From Russula earlei (Eukaryota; Basidiomycota; Agaricomycetes; Russulales; Russulaceae): 64,000 bases of DNA. The notes beneath the pieces are model-generated. The model had not been told where the DNA came from, did not search any database, and worked only from the letters and a program-made list of their open reading frames with translations. The stretch covers positions 1 through 64,000 of the forward strand of contig JAGFNK010000250.1 in assembly GCA_025769875.1 (NCBI GenBank), given 5' to 3'. Both the position numbers and the translations under genes were made by a program. Below are positions 53,118 to 63,700 of the stretch, piece by piece (within the stretch, counting starts at the first letter, position 1; each line of letters opens with the position of its first letter).

Positions 53118-56015
53118 AGATCTAGACGACAGTTATAATCCAATGGCCGTTGTTCCAAGGATATGCAATGGTGTAGGCTGGTTTCAGTCGAATGGTGTCG
53201 GGTCTTCCTTGGTGCTTTCTTAAGTGGATTCGGGAGTATTCTTCGGTAATGCTACTTTGTGTTAGAACTACTCGGGTTTTCCACAGATATCCTTCAAATT
53301 CCGCTGGAGAGATGGCAAAGTCACTTATTTCCTTGGTGGGGTGTTTGTAAACTATAAAGTGTGTCAGTCATTGATGCCAAGCTTGGGTACAATAACTCTT
53401 GAATTCAATCAACTCTCTCCTTGAACACATAGGTAGGTTTAATGCTAAGAAGGATTGTTCTGGTAAGTAGCAGTGTAAATCAGTACTCCTAAGATCGGCA
53501 CTATCAGGGGATTCAACAAGGGGTGATGCAAAGGGTTGGATAGGTACAACAGGGGTAGGAATACGATTGGTAAACAAGGGTAAGTAGGCGTCAGGAGGGG
53601 TAGGAGGTAATGGTCTTTCAACAAGAAAACCTCTTGTGTTGGGAACTGTTTCTCTCTCAGGGGGTCATTGGGATGACGCGCGTCTCCTGTGTCGAGGAGC
53701 CAGATTTATCGAATGGGGAGGTGGTAATTGCCTGGTGTCCACAAGGTAATTCCGTCAGGAGTAGGAGGTGTATCTGTGTTGTGCAGCATAGAGCGCAGCT
53801 AACAGGCCAAGCAACCCACCTTAGAGGTTGTGCTAATGCTCAAGTGATATTGGGGTGTAGAGCGATATGTATACTCGTCTACAAGTATGGTATTTATACC
53901 TCTATGACCCAGGGCTGTTCCTAAGTCCAAAGGAGGTGACTACAGGTGTCCACTATATCGCGCATTAAGTGACGCGTGATGTGGAAACGTTCTAGACGCA
54001 GCATAAGGCTGCATCTTGTGATAGATAGCGTAGTATGCGTAACCCTATTGCCATAAGCGCATATACTAAAGTTCTGTCTAACACGTAACATCTATGAGCG
54101 GATCTTGAACCTTGTATGAAGGTCTTTGCCTTCTTTGATCCGTTCGGGTTCCGGTTCAACAATCTGGTCAAAAGTTGCATGTGCAATACTCCGTTTTGCA
54201 GTTACACCTTGCTGTCCACAGATTTGATTCAGTATCTTCTGTGCTGGCAGACCAACGTTCCTGGCTAGTTGGGACAGTGGTTTGAATCGGTGTGAGGGGT
54301 CGAGGGGGAAGATTCAAGGCTTCTAGGATTGCTGGGACAGAATAGTACGCAGGGGGACCAGTATATGAGGCGTCTGGGCTGGTAATTGCCCAAGGTTGAT
54401 TGTAGTCTGCATTGTATAGCCAAGAGTTAGTTTCCCAATCAAAGGTGTTGTGTATTCCTGGTACAACAGCAAGTTGGATGTAAGATTGGTTTTCCCTTTG
54501 TATTCTGTTGAGGCGTAGGTGGTAGAACTGGACAGTGAGACGATAGTAGCTGATGTATATCCAAGCTAAGTAGAATAAGCAGTATGCTGTTCTCAAGGAG
54601 TGGATAATGATGTGGTGGCGTGGTTGAATGACTCTGGTCCAGAGGTTTAATTCACTGGTGTGTAAGGATTGGTAGTCAACTGGCTGTCCTTGGATGTTCT
54701 TTGCTTGAGCAAGGTGCCAATATAATAGTTGTTGTCATGCTGGTGGTAGAAGTCGACTAAGGGTTTCAAGGTATAGTGCGTGTTCGTCATGGCTTAAGAG
54801 CTGTCCGAAAGGCAAGACTCCAAGGAACTCCTTAACAATAAGGTGGGGGAAGTCCTCGTAAGGTGGTTCAATTTCTGGTACGTTGTGTAAGTTGGTTAAA
54901 GTGGTGACAGGGAATGCGACGGAGGTCCAAATTCGATAATGGTTTAGGCTTAAGACGTGTTGAGTGATAGCGTCTTCTTCTTCGTCTTCTTCTAGGGCGT
55001 ATTCTTGTGGCACTTTAGTTAAAGCAAGAAAAGGATCTTTATTTGATCTTTATTGAAGCGTTACAAGGGTGGTTCTTACTTTTTTAAGAACTGTGCGCAA
55101 GATCTATGGTTTCGAGATGGTACCTCTCAATTATTTCGAGAGGGTTAGGGGGAATACGAGGTGTGAAGCAGAAGCGAAGCAACTGTGGGTTGAAGCGGAT
55201 GGTATCGACTGTATAAGTTGAATAGTGACGTAGGGATACGCGGTTAGTGTTCTCCTCAAAGTGTAAGTAACTGTAAGCAAAGGTGAGGCGTCCATCCAAG
55301 AAGTCGTGTACAATAGATAAGCAAAAGGACCCTTTGTAAGCAGGACGGTAAATGGCAGGTAAAGTAATAAGCTTCCTAAACAACGACATATTAAAAATGT
55401 AAGCAATATGTCCAAGGGGGAAGTCAGCATCCAGGGCATATATCCCGACGTTAGAGCAGATGCTGAAAGGGGTGAGGTTGTACTCAGTGGCGAGGGCAGT
55501 GTTTGAAGGTTCCACTGCAAAAGTGTGGACGACGCGTGCTCGAAAGGCGGTGGTGTAAGTGTCTGTGAAGGTACGATGAGCTAACTGGTCTGCAGTAGGG
55601 ATGCGTAACAGGTAGTCTTGGTGATTTAAATCGTGGAGGGGTCACCACTGCTCACGGGAGCGATTGGTGGTGGGGAGGACGAAGTACTGGTGTGGATGGA
55701 AGCAAAATGCTGTGCAGGGAGGATGGTCCAGGAAGCCTTCAGGCACAGGAGGACGGTCCGCTTGCTGTTGCTCATTCTGCGCTGGAGGGGGAGTGCCGAT
55801 AGGGACAAAGTTGCCTGGAATAGGCTGGGCGATGATGGGAGACGATGGTGGGGCTGTTGGGGAGTACAAGATGCTGAGGGGTGAGGATGTGTCGACCAGG
55901 TCAATGTCTTCAGTGAGGATGCGAAGGGCAGTGTGTGGGGTAGGTTGCAGAGGAGAAGGGAGGCGCAAGGAGGTGTTAACCAAAGTGGGGGAGTTAGGAG
56001 TGGACACTTGAGCAT
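53118..56015 (-). pseudogene. Gypsy-B pre-gag region, copy 2
   Basis: The 2.5 kb between the primer-binding site and gag (excluding LTR-G) is almost entirely open in one frame at a time. Block 1: 56007-55642, ending NRSREQW plus TGA, the same stop as copy 1, with the frame continuing PLHDLN to VDTIRFNPQLLRFCF (55131). Then a non-coding gap with AATAAAG motifs. Block 2: 55013-54168, acidic start MPQEYALEEDEEED, then HLIVKEFLGVLPFGQL, LLPPA, TGA (CAA in copy 1), QQLLYWHLAQAKNIQGQ, a hydrophobic segment YCLFYLAWIYISYY that could span a membrane, and a Cys cluster CNCKTEYCTCNF. Block 3, beyond LTR-G: 53577-53150 (ELIEFKSYCTQAWHQ, EISDFAISPAEFEGYLW, TIAYPWNNGHWII). I recognise no domain. Gypsy elements usually start gag soon after the primer-binding site, so this is unusual. 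Confidence 0.6.
53777..54161 (-). mobile_element. solo LTR, family G, copy 2
   Basis: 385 bp, TGTTGTGCAGC to CGGTTCAACA on +, with TSD ATCTG at 53772-53776 and 54162-54166. Nested in the Gypsy-B pre-gag region. Same length as copy 1 at 1367-1751. Confidence 0.95.
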
Positions 56016-56041
56016 TGGCTGGTCAATACAGGGACGATGAG

Positions 56042-56051
56042 AGACTGTCCA
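56042..56051 (-). promoter_or_regulatory. candidate self-priming primer-binding site of Gypsy-B copy 2
   Basis: On the - strand TGGACAGTCT follows the LTR end after TC. Its complement AGACTGTCCA is in the LTR at 56348-56339 (- strand), downstream of the TATATAAG box. Same position and sequence as in copy 1. Confidence 0.6.
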
Positions 56052-56053
56052 GA

Positions 56054-56880
56054 TGTCAAGACATGTACGCTGATCTGTGTGGACTCAGGAGCAGGTGGGC
56101 AAGGGTCGGAACAGATGGTATGTGGCGTAGGCGGCGTTAAGCAAGAGGACGAGCCAAATGACTAGAATGTACCAGATGGGGACTGGTACGTGTAACTGGA
56201 GGCAGAGGCGAAGACTGGAGGCCAGTGCAGCAAGAGGGCTTTGGACAAGGCGGTCGTTGAAGAGTACCTTGGAAGCAAGGGGAGTCTTTAAACTGAGCGG
56301 TCGCAGGGGAGTACCCAGGAAGATGAGAGTATCACAAATGGACAGTCTGACGACTTCCATACTTCATTTGGGCTTATATACAGTGTACAGGGTCGCTTAC
56401 AAAGAACTGGAACTATTCTAGACCCTTTGGTACCACCCAATAGGACTACAGAGGCATAAACTTGCTTGTGTCAAGTTTCAGGCTTACTGAGCACATTACT
56501 GATCATTGTGGAGCAATGACATCATTATGATGTCACTGTGGAGCGCTTAGTGAGCTTATGAGGTCACTGTGGAGTCGCTCAGTCAGCCATGATGTCATTG
56601 GAGCCTTGATGACATCAGATGAGTTATGCAATAGTTTCTAAGAGTTTGTGCTGTTGTTTCGGGTCCTTGGTGGCTGGGTGACCATGTGGCTGCCACGCGA
56701 TGATTACCCGATTAGGAAATGGGTGCCTGGTCGTGCTATAGTGCCTTTGCAATAGCGATATCTTGCACCGCAGGAGGGATAGCTCAGAAAACGGAAGAGA
56801 GTTGGTAATGTAAAGTGAGAGAGGTCTTTCTTGAGTAAAATAGGACCATCTACGGTTAGGACCTGGCCTTGGTTGTAACA
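56054..56880 (-). mobile_element. LTR, family B, copy 5 (5' LTR of Gypsy-B copy 2)
   Basis: 827 bp, on - TGTTACAACCAAGG to ATGTCTTGACA. The flanks CCAGA and CTTTG differ, as expected when one side is the element's own interior. This copy fixes the sense of family B. Confidence 0.92.
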
Positions 56881-56942
56881 CTTTGATTGAATTGAGTCTT
56901 GCTACAAATACATCACTAGGGAAGACAGCTCAAATTAAGGCC

Positions 56943-58769
56943 GGGTAATTCAAGCTGGGGGAAAATCCACGCCGTTATTGACCATGGCAGTAGCCCATGA
57001 GCAACGTTGTTCTTCAGAATATCCAGACATTATAGCCACAACTTCCTTAGGAGATGGTCCTTCATTATAAGTCTGTGTCTCCTGTTGAGTAGGTTGTTGG
57101 GTTGGTTGATCATCAGGGGAGTTTTCCTGATAATATTCGGTTGGTTGTTCATCAGTTTGAGCTAAACGAACATGGGTGTCAACCTGTTCTTCAGGGTAAT
57201 ACAGTTCCTGGTATTCATCTGGTTCTATAACTTCAACTAGACGTGTTTTCATAGGAACTGATTTGAAGGTGGTCAACTTGTTAGGACAATTGCGTGCCAC
57301 ATGTCCTTGTTTAGAGCAAAAGAAGCAATGACCTTTGACTTGATGTTGTTTCTTCTCTTGCTCAGTAGTGGCCACTCTAGTGTGGTCAACATCCATTGGA
57401 ACAACTTGATTGTTGCCCCTAGGAATAAATTGACCAGTAGGGTTCCTTGGTACAAAGGTAGGATTACCCTTAGGAGGCAGTCCAGGAGGAGGACGGAATG
57501 TAGTGTTGGTAGGACAGAAGTTAAGGAATCGTTGGGGATTACGCACAATATTGCGTATATCTCCCATATAGCTTTGCCTCACAGCATATTTGTTGTGTTC
57601 CTTTCTAGCCGCTTCAGTCCATTCCATGAAATTGGTAGGTAGGGTTTCCCTTGATAAGACGTTGTTAAGGAGTGGCCTACTAAGACCTCTAGCAAAATAG
57701 TCTAGAGTTCCGTTTGCATTTAGGTCGTATCCTGCGTTGTTGGCAAGGTTGGTAAAGGTGGCAATATAAGAGTCCAGGTCAGGTCCTTGTTGCCTTAGAA
57801 CAGCTAGTTTATTGAACGCGTTTTGCCTTTTATTAGTGTCGGTGAAGGCATTATTAAACGCATTTATAAAGTCGTTCCATAGAGCTTCGTCGGTCCTGAG
57901 TACTCCAAGAGTGTTGACACTATTATTGACTGCTTCCAGTTGAGTGTCCACCCAATGGTCCACATTAGGGCCCCTTATAAAGGATAGACAAGCATTAACT
58001 CATCTATAAGGACTGTTGAAGAGAGAGTTTTCATCATTCATATTGCGAAAGATGGCAAACTCTCTCATGAATTTGGAGGATTGGGAGCGGTCTCCATCAA
58101 AGATAGATGGTGGGTTTCCCCTGACCGCTCCATTAGAAGGGATTGGGACTATGGCAGCCATTGCTGGAGGAGGTGGAGTAGGAGGTGAAGGTGGAGTAGG
58201 AGGGGTAATAGGTCTAGGAGTGGGTACGCGAGCAATACCAAAGATCTTTTGTGGTACAGGAAGTGGTTTGGGTACTGGCGCAGCTTCTACAGCTAGATGT
58301 ATAGGAGATAACCTTGGTGAAGGTTGTCTGGTTCGAGGTCGAGAGGAAGGTCGTTCAGATTCTTCTGCCGAAGATAAATGATGTCTTCCAAGAGAGGGTG
58401 AAGGTTGGTATTGAAAGAGTTGGTACTGGGGGTCTGATTGATCCCAAGTTCCTAAACTGTGTTCTTCATTGTTGAGAACAAGGCCTTCGTGAGTGGCATA
58501 TTCAAGGTTAAGTCCAACTTCTCGTCTATCAAGTTTATACCAACGTCCGTTGATAAATTCAATAGGGTGATAAAGGTTTTCGATGCAGAGGTAGTATCCT
58601 ACTTCGGGTTCGTTGGGATGCCAAAAGGTGTTACCAGTGATACGGTTAGGTAGATTGTCTTGGTTGTGTCAAGTGACAGTTCGGTGTTGAAGAGGGTTAG
58701 ATGAGGAAGCTGGTTCGATAGAGGGTTCAGGGATAGCAAGAGTATTCGAGGTAGAAGCCACGGTGAAAT
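56943..58769 (-). pseudogene. Gypsy-C gag with zinc knuckle
   Basis: The frame opens 16 nt after the LTR, where CACCGTGGCT stands in place of an ATG start (probably ATG to GTG). N-terminal segment: NLPNRITGNTFWHPNEPEVG, YYLCIENLYHPIEFINGRWYK, YATHEGLVL. Pro-rich linker (PRPITPPTPPSPPTPPPP). Then the gag core: GNPPSIFDGDRSQSSKFMRE, VDHWVDTQLEAV, DEALWNDFINAFNNAFTD, LDSYIATFTNLANNAGY, DYFARGLSRPLLNNVL, MEWTEAARKEHNKY. Knuckle CFFCSKQGHVARNC near 57310. C-terminal Gln/Thr-rich region, ending GVDFPPA. TGA replaces Arg in VTxHNQD and YRxVNACL, consistent with CGA decay; otherwise long open stretches remain (337 codons at 56950-57963). Confidence 0.9.
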
Positions 58770-58771
58770 GT

Positions 58772-58783
58772 TAAGCTTGGTCT
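58772..58783 (-). promoter_or_regulatory. candidate self-priming primer-binding site of Gypsy-C
   Basis: On - AGACCAAGCTTA lies 2 nt after the LTR and is the exact 12-nt complement of TAAGCTTGGTCT in the LTR (59275-59264 on -), which begins 32 nt downstream of TATATAAG. Confidence 0.65.
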
Positions 58784-58785
58784 GA

Positions 58786-59666
58786 TGTCACGGTAACTAG
58801 CCGTGTCAGTTCACAAGCAGAAGACAAGTCGGTGATAAAGAGGTATTTAAGAGACAGGCTGGTTCCCGTGTATAATGAGTAAGGATCCCTGCAGTGGTCG
58901 AAGTGTTTTATGCTAAACAGGTTATGGCCAATAGACCCTTCCTAGTATGACTCAGTCCATTGAGAAGCTAGGGTAAGTTTGTAATGGGATAGACTAGGGC
59001 TGGTTCCACTAGCTATATGCATTCAAGTCCATCGGGGACCTTGAACAATGCGGAGAGAGTAGAGGAAGGTAGGTTTTAAGGAAGGAGAGCTCTTCTCAAG
59101 AGAGTGAAGAGAGACTCTTAGGAAAAGAAGGGAAAGGCAAAGAGTAGATGGTAGATGGTGTGTGAAGAGTTGATGAAATGGAGAGGTGGATGTGGTTTGA
59201 GGATTAGGAGCGAAGTGGGTTGCAGGAGAATATGTTGGACAAGAGTAGGTTGGATTCTACAAGAGACCAAGCTTAGGGCTTTGGTCACAAAGTACTGAGC
59301 TTATATATACAGGAGAAGCACAGCAATAGCTGCGCTTTGACTGTGCTACTAGTATAGTAGGAGTCATAATAAGTAGGAGTCATAGGAATGAGGCCACGAA
59401 TGAGTCAGGACCAAGTAACTGTGCTGCACAGTAGGTGCGCAGCATTGCACAGTCGAAACTAAGAAGTGAATATAAATGGAAAGAGAACCAAACAAAGGGA
59501 AAGTAACAGCAATCCAGTGTTACCTGGACGTGTATGGATCACATGATAACACAGAAGGGATCACAAGATGTAAGAGATCACAAGACCAGTAAGTAAAGGG
59601 ACGTATGCAAGCAAGCAGTCCATAGCAAGAGGTAAGAAGTAGACGTAAAAGGAAAATGGTGTAACA
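58786..59666 (-). mobile_element. LTR, family C, copy 4 (5' LTR of Gypsy-C)
   Basis: 881 bp; on + TGTCACGGTAACTAGCC to GGTGTAACA. The flanks TCTGA and TAGGT do not match, as expected for a 5' LTR with its 3' partner lost. Fixes the sense of family C. Confidence 0.93.
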
Positions 59667-60118
59667 TAGGTCCTTCCTGGTCTGCCCAACACCACATGGC
59701 AGTCATTTTGATTCTTGAGGGTAGATCGTCCCTCTCTCTAGCAATGAACCAACCAAACTTGGTTCCTTGCTTCAATTTCTGGTTGAACTTTATGCATATG
59801 CTATGTTCACCTTCAATCTCCAGTTTGTCCGCTTGCCACTGCCTTTCCTAGGGAGTCGGGACTTGTGTGCCCGCTTACCACTGTCTATGCCAATGAAAGC
59901 AGGGGTCTTTACAGAAGTATGCGTGTGTCAAACCATGCTGCTTGTCAAGAGTCACATAGTACACCTTCTTCTTGTCGTGGAGAGATCTGTATAGATTCTC
60001 TTCCTTGACTACTTCAGCGTAGGTTGCTGACCATATGATGACTAGATCCTAGTCCTAAGGCTTCCTGCCTATTTCTGGTTTGCTTTCACAGTGATGTCTG
60101 TGATAGAAGCTCGACTTA
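59667..60118 (-). pseudogene. relic of an unrecognised gene
   Basis: On the - strand: TYAEVVKEENLYRSLHDKKK, VYYVTLDKQHGLTHAYFCKD, then, past stops, QKLKQGTKFGWFIARERDDL and IKMTAMWCWADQEGP. The repeated, related phrasing suggests a real but decayed protein, cut by LTR-F at 60119. No family recognised. Confidence 0.4.
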
Positions 60119-60739
60119 TGTTAATGCTCCAAAGTGCCTTAAATAAGATCAATGGTCATGTCTATGAACACATCCTACCAATGCAGATGTGCTTGAGTCA
60201 AGCAAGCAATACTCATGGAGGGGAAGGAGTATTAGATCCTTCTGGATAATGGCAACAAGATGAGAGGGGCTCTGCAGATGGGGTAGGAGTCAACTGTTTG
60301 GGATTGGCAGACTAAGTCAAGCTTTGGGCTCAACTGCTACAGACTGGGGGCTTTATATAGCCCTACAGGGATAAGGTTTGTGCTACTGTAGTACTGGTTG
60401 GTGCTATAGAAGCAAGAGGCGGCTCATAGAAGCGAGGTTGCTTCTATGTAAACGATCTTGGTGCTGGAAGCATTAAGTGCTTCCATAGTAGCAATCTCAG
60501 TGTCATAAGTACTTTCCTAATCAAGGAAGCGACGTATGTGGCAGTACAGGAACATCTGGAACAGAAGCAATGCTACTCATTGCTTCTTCAATACATCGTC
60601 AAAAATATACGATCAACATGTTCCAAACGCAATATCAACAAACATAAATGATCAAGATCTGACACATGCATGATGCAAATGGTGCAGTCCATAGTTCAGG
60701 TGTTCCAGCATCTTCTGGACCCCAAACCACTCAGTAACA
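60119..60739 (-). mobile_element. LTR, family F, copy 2
   Basis: 621 bp; on + TGTTAATGCTCC to CTCAGTAACA. The flanks ACTTA and TTGCC do not match. It separates the unknown relic on its left from the Gypsy pol on its right. Confidence 0.85.
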
Positions 60740-63700
60740 TTGCCACTAACATTCCATGTCCCCATTCTGCCCCTATGGAGTTTTGATGGAACCCCTTAGT
60801 GCACTGCTAAGGAATATGGTACAGATTGCCACTATACCCATACAAATCAATTACCCCAAAGTCTTTACAAAGAATATAAGATCCCCTTCCATAGCCTTGA
60901 AAGTAACACTCATGGGGAAACTCAGCGGCAAGGAAATTGGTGCAAGTGCCCTCATAGACAGTGGGGCAGAAGGAATGATCATCCATGAACAATTTGTGAA
61001 CCAACATAATCTCCACCTTTGCAGCTTACAGAAACCCCTACCAGCACAGAATGTAGATGGCACCACAAACACTAATGGTTTAATCAGATACAGCACCATC
61101 CAATGGCTACAAATCAAGGCGATGGGAGGCACACATGATGAACAGGCAGAATTCCTTGTTACCAACATAGGAGACCATGATATTATCCTGGGTACTGACT
61201 GGCTACAACACCATAACCTGGACATCAATTGGACCAATGACACTATCACTTTGCAAAACTGCCCAACAACATGTGTAATGACACGACCCTCCATAACAGT
61301 CCCATCAACCCGCAGTGCACACAGAGGATTAATAAAAGCCCTCACCTTCCCAGAAGATGAAGAACCATCATTCAAACATATAGCAGTGCTAATATTTCAG
61401 GACACACTGGACAAGGAGGAACCCCTTGTCGACCAACACATTTATAGTGCCTTCCAGCGTTACCCATTACAAATCCAAGCAAAGAGTACAACATCTACCA
61501 AGTTGGCAAAGGATAATCAGCCAACACAGTCTCTCGAGGAACTAATCCCAACTGAATTTAAGCTCTGGCAAAGCGTATTTGATGAACAAGCCTCCCAATG
61601 CCTCCCTGCTCATGCACCATGGGATCATGCTATTAACCTCAAACCAGAAGCCTCGCATAAGGACTGTGGCATCTATAGGCTCACTCCAAAGGAATTAGTG
61701 GCCTTGAAAGAGTATCTAGATGAACACCTCAAACGAGGGACTATCCACCCTTCCAAAGCACCAATAGCTAGTCCATTCTTCTTTGTGGAAAAGAAAGGCG
61801 GTGCCCTACACCCAGTACAAGACTACCGAGGACTTAATGCCGCTACTATCAAAGATGCCTACCCCCTACCATTAATCCCAGACCTTATTGACAAACTACA
61901 AGGGGCACAATACTTCACAAGTTTGATGTACAATGGGGATATAACAACATCTGCCTTTGACAAGGTGATGAACACCTCGCAGCCTTTAAGACACCCTTAG
62001 GCCTCTTTGAACCACTTTTTATGACCTTCGGCCTTTGTAATGCACCAGCCACATTCCAACAATTCATGAACAACATCTTAGCACCACTGATCACAACAGG
62101 ACACGTTGTGGTATATCTAGACAATATACTAATCCTTGCAAACACCATTCAAGACTTAGACCAATGGACACATAAAGTCCTTAGAATCCTACAGGGACAT
62201 GACTTATACCTTAAGCCAGAAAAGTGCACTTTCTGTCAAACATCCATCAGCTATCTAGGCATACACATTTCCCAAGGACACATATCAATGGACTCAGATA
62301 AACTAATAGGCATCACACAGTGGCCAACTCCTAGTAATATCACCGAAGTTCAAGCCTTCTTAGGCTTTTGTAACTTCTACAGATGTTTCATACACCAATA
62401 TTCCCATCTGGCCTGACCATTGTTCAACCTGACCAAGAAGGATCACCCATTTCATTGGGGATCTGAAGAGGAAAAAGCCTTCTGCATCCTCATTGAAGCA
62501 TTCATGAAAGCACCTGTCTTAGTGCTCCCTGACCATTCATGACCATTCTGCTTGATCTGTGATGCAAGCGACTTTGCAGTCAGCTCCATTTTAGAACAAC
62601 CAGATGAACTAAACCGGTACCACCCGGTGGCATATTTCTCCAAATCATTAGACCTGGCTCAGAGGAACTATATGATCTATGACAAGGAGCCTCTGGCTAT
62701 AGTTTCCTCGCTTTGGCATTTCTGACATTACTTAGAAGGCGCTAAACACCCAGTAGAGTTGTGGACAGACCACAACAACCTCATGTACTTCATGATGAAG
62801 CAGAAACTCACCTGATGACAAGCTTGGTGGGCTTTGCTACTTAGCGCAGTCAATTTCCACATTATACACCACCTGGAAACCCAGAACAAAGTCAACAGTC
62901 TGTCCAGGTGGCCAGACTATAAAGAGGGGATGCATGAAAATGATGCAAAGGTCCTGCTGGACCAACAATGTTTTAAAATTAGAGCAACACAATCATCCAC
63001 GATGGAACCCATAGGAGACTTTGAACTGAGAAAACAATTACGTTCCAGCAAAGACTATGACCCGGAGGTCAAAGCGGCCTTAGAAACCATCCTAAAGAAT
63101 GGCCCCCATCACCTTACAAAAGGCTTGCAGGACTGGAACTTAGAAGATGGACTGATTCTCTTCAAAGGAAAAGTCTATGTCCCAAGGTTGGACATACTAA
63201 GGCATATGGTCCTCAAAGTACACCATGATTCCCTAGCCACTGGCCACCTGGGTCAATCAATGGAAGACCTATGAACTAATAAGCCATAACTATTGGTGGC
63301 CAGGAATGCTAACATTTGTCAAGAGCTATGTAGATCGTTGTGCTATATGTCAAAGCACAAAGAATTGCCCAACAACAACTATACCCCTAATCCCTATCAC
63401 CCCAGCAGGCAAGATATGGGACAGCATCACCATGGACTTCATTGTCAACCTACCCCTCTCTCAAGGGTATGACAGCCTGCTAGTAGTTGTGGACCACTTT
63501 AGTAAAGCTGCCATTATCTCCCCATGTCACAAGACCATCACCACACATGATACTGCCTCCCTAATCATGAACCATGTGTGGAGATGAGTGGGGTTACCAA
63601 CTCAAATCATCTCCAACCGAGGTCCCCAGTTTTCAGCCAAAGTTACCCAAGAACTATGGAGGAAACTGAATGTTAAGTCCTCCCTTAGCATGGCATACCA

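Larger units (their letters stand above)
49966..56880 (-). mobile_element. Gypsy-B copy 2, 5' LTR to mid-RT
   Basis: Order on the - strand: 5' LTR-B (56880-56054), primer-binding site (56051-56042), pre-gag region (to 53118), gag with CCHC knuckle (53117-51609), protease and RT (to 49966). TIR-2 truncates it inside RT, so RNase H, integrase and 3' LTR are missing. A solo LTR-G (53777-54161) is nested in the pre-gag region. The 5' LTR abuts Gypsy-C sequence at 56881, apparently the original target. Ty3/Gypsy assignment rests on the RT and protease motifs and on the related copy at 60740-64000. Confidence 0.9.
56881..59666 (-). mobile_element. Gypsy-C, 5' LTR and gag only
   Basis: On the - strand: LTR-C (59666-58786), primer-binding site (58783-58772), gag (58769-56943), a short remnant of the next frame, then truncation at 56881 by the 5' LTR of Gypsy-B. 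A different lineage from Gypsy-B, judged by the gag sequence. Confidence 0.9.

Noticed and set aside
53777..54090. LTR-G as the 5' LTR of the Gypsy with gag at 53117
   Set aside because: LTR-G has its own TSD (ATCTG), the pre-gag frame reads through the site when it is removed, and the 5' LTR with a primer-binding site is LTR-B at 56054-56880.
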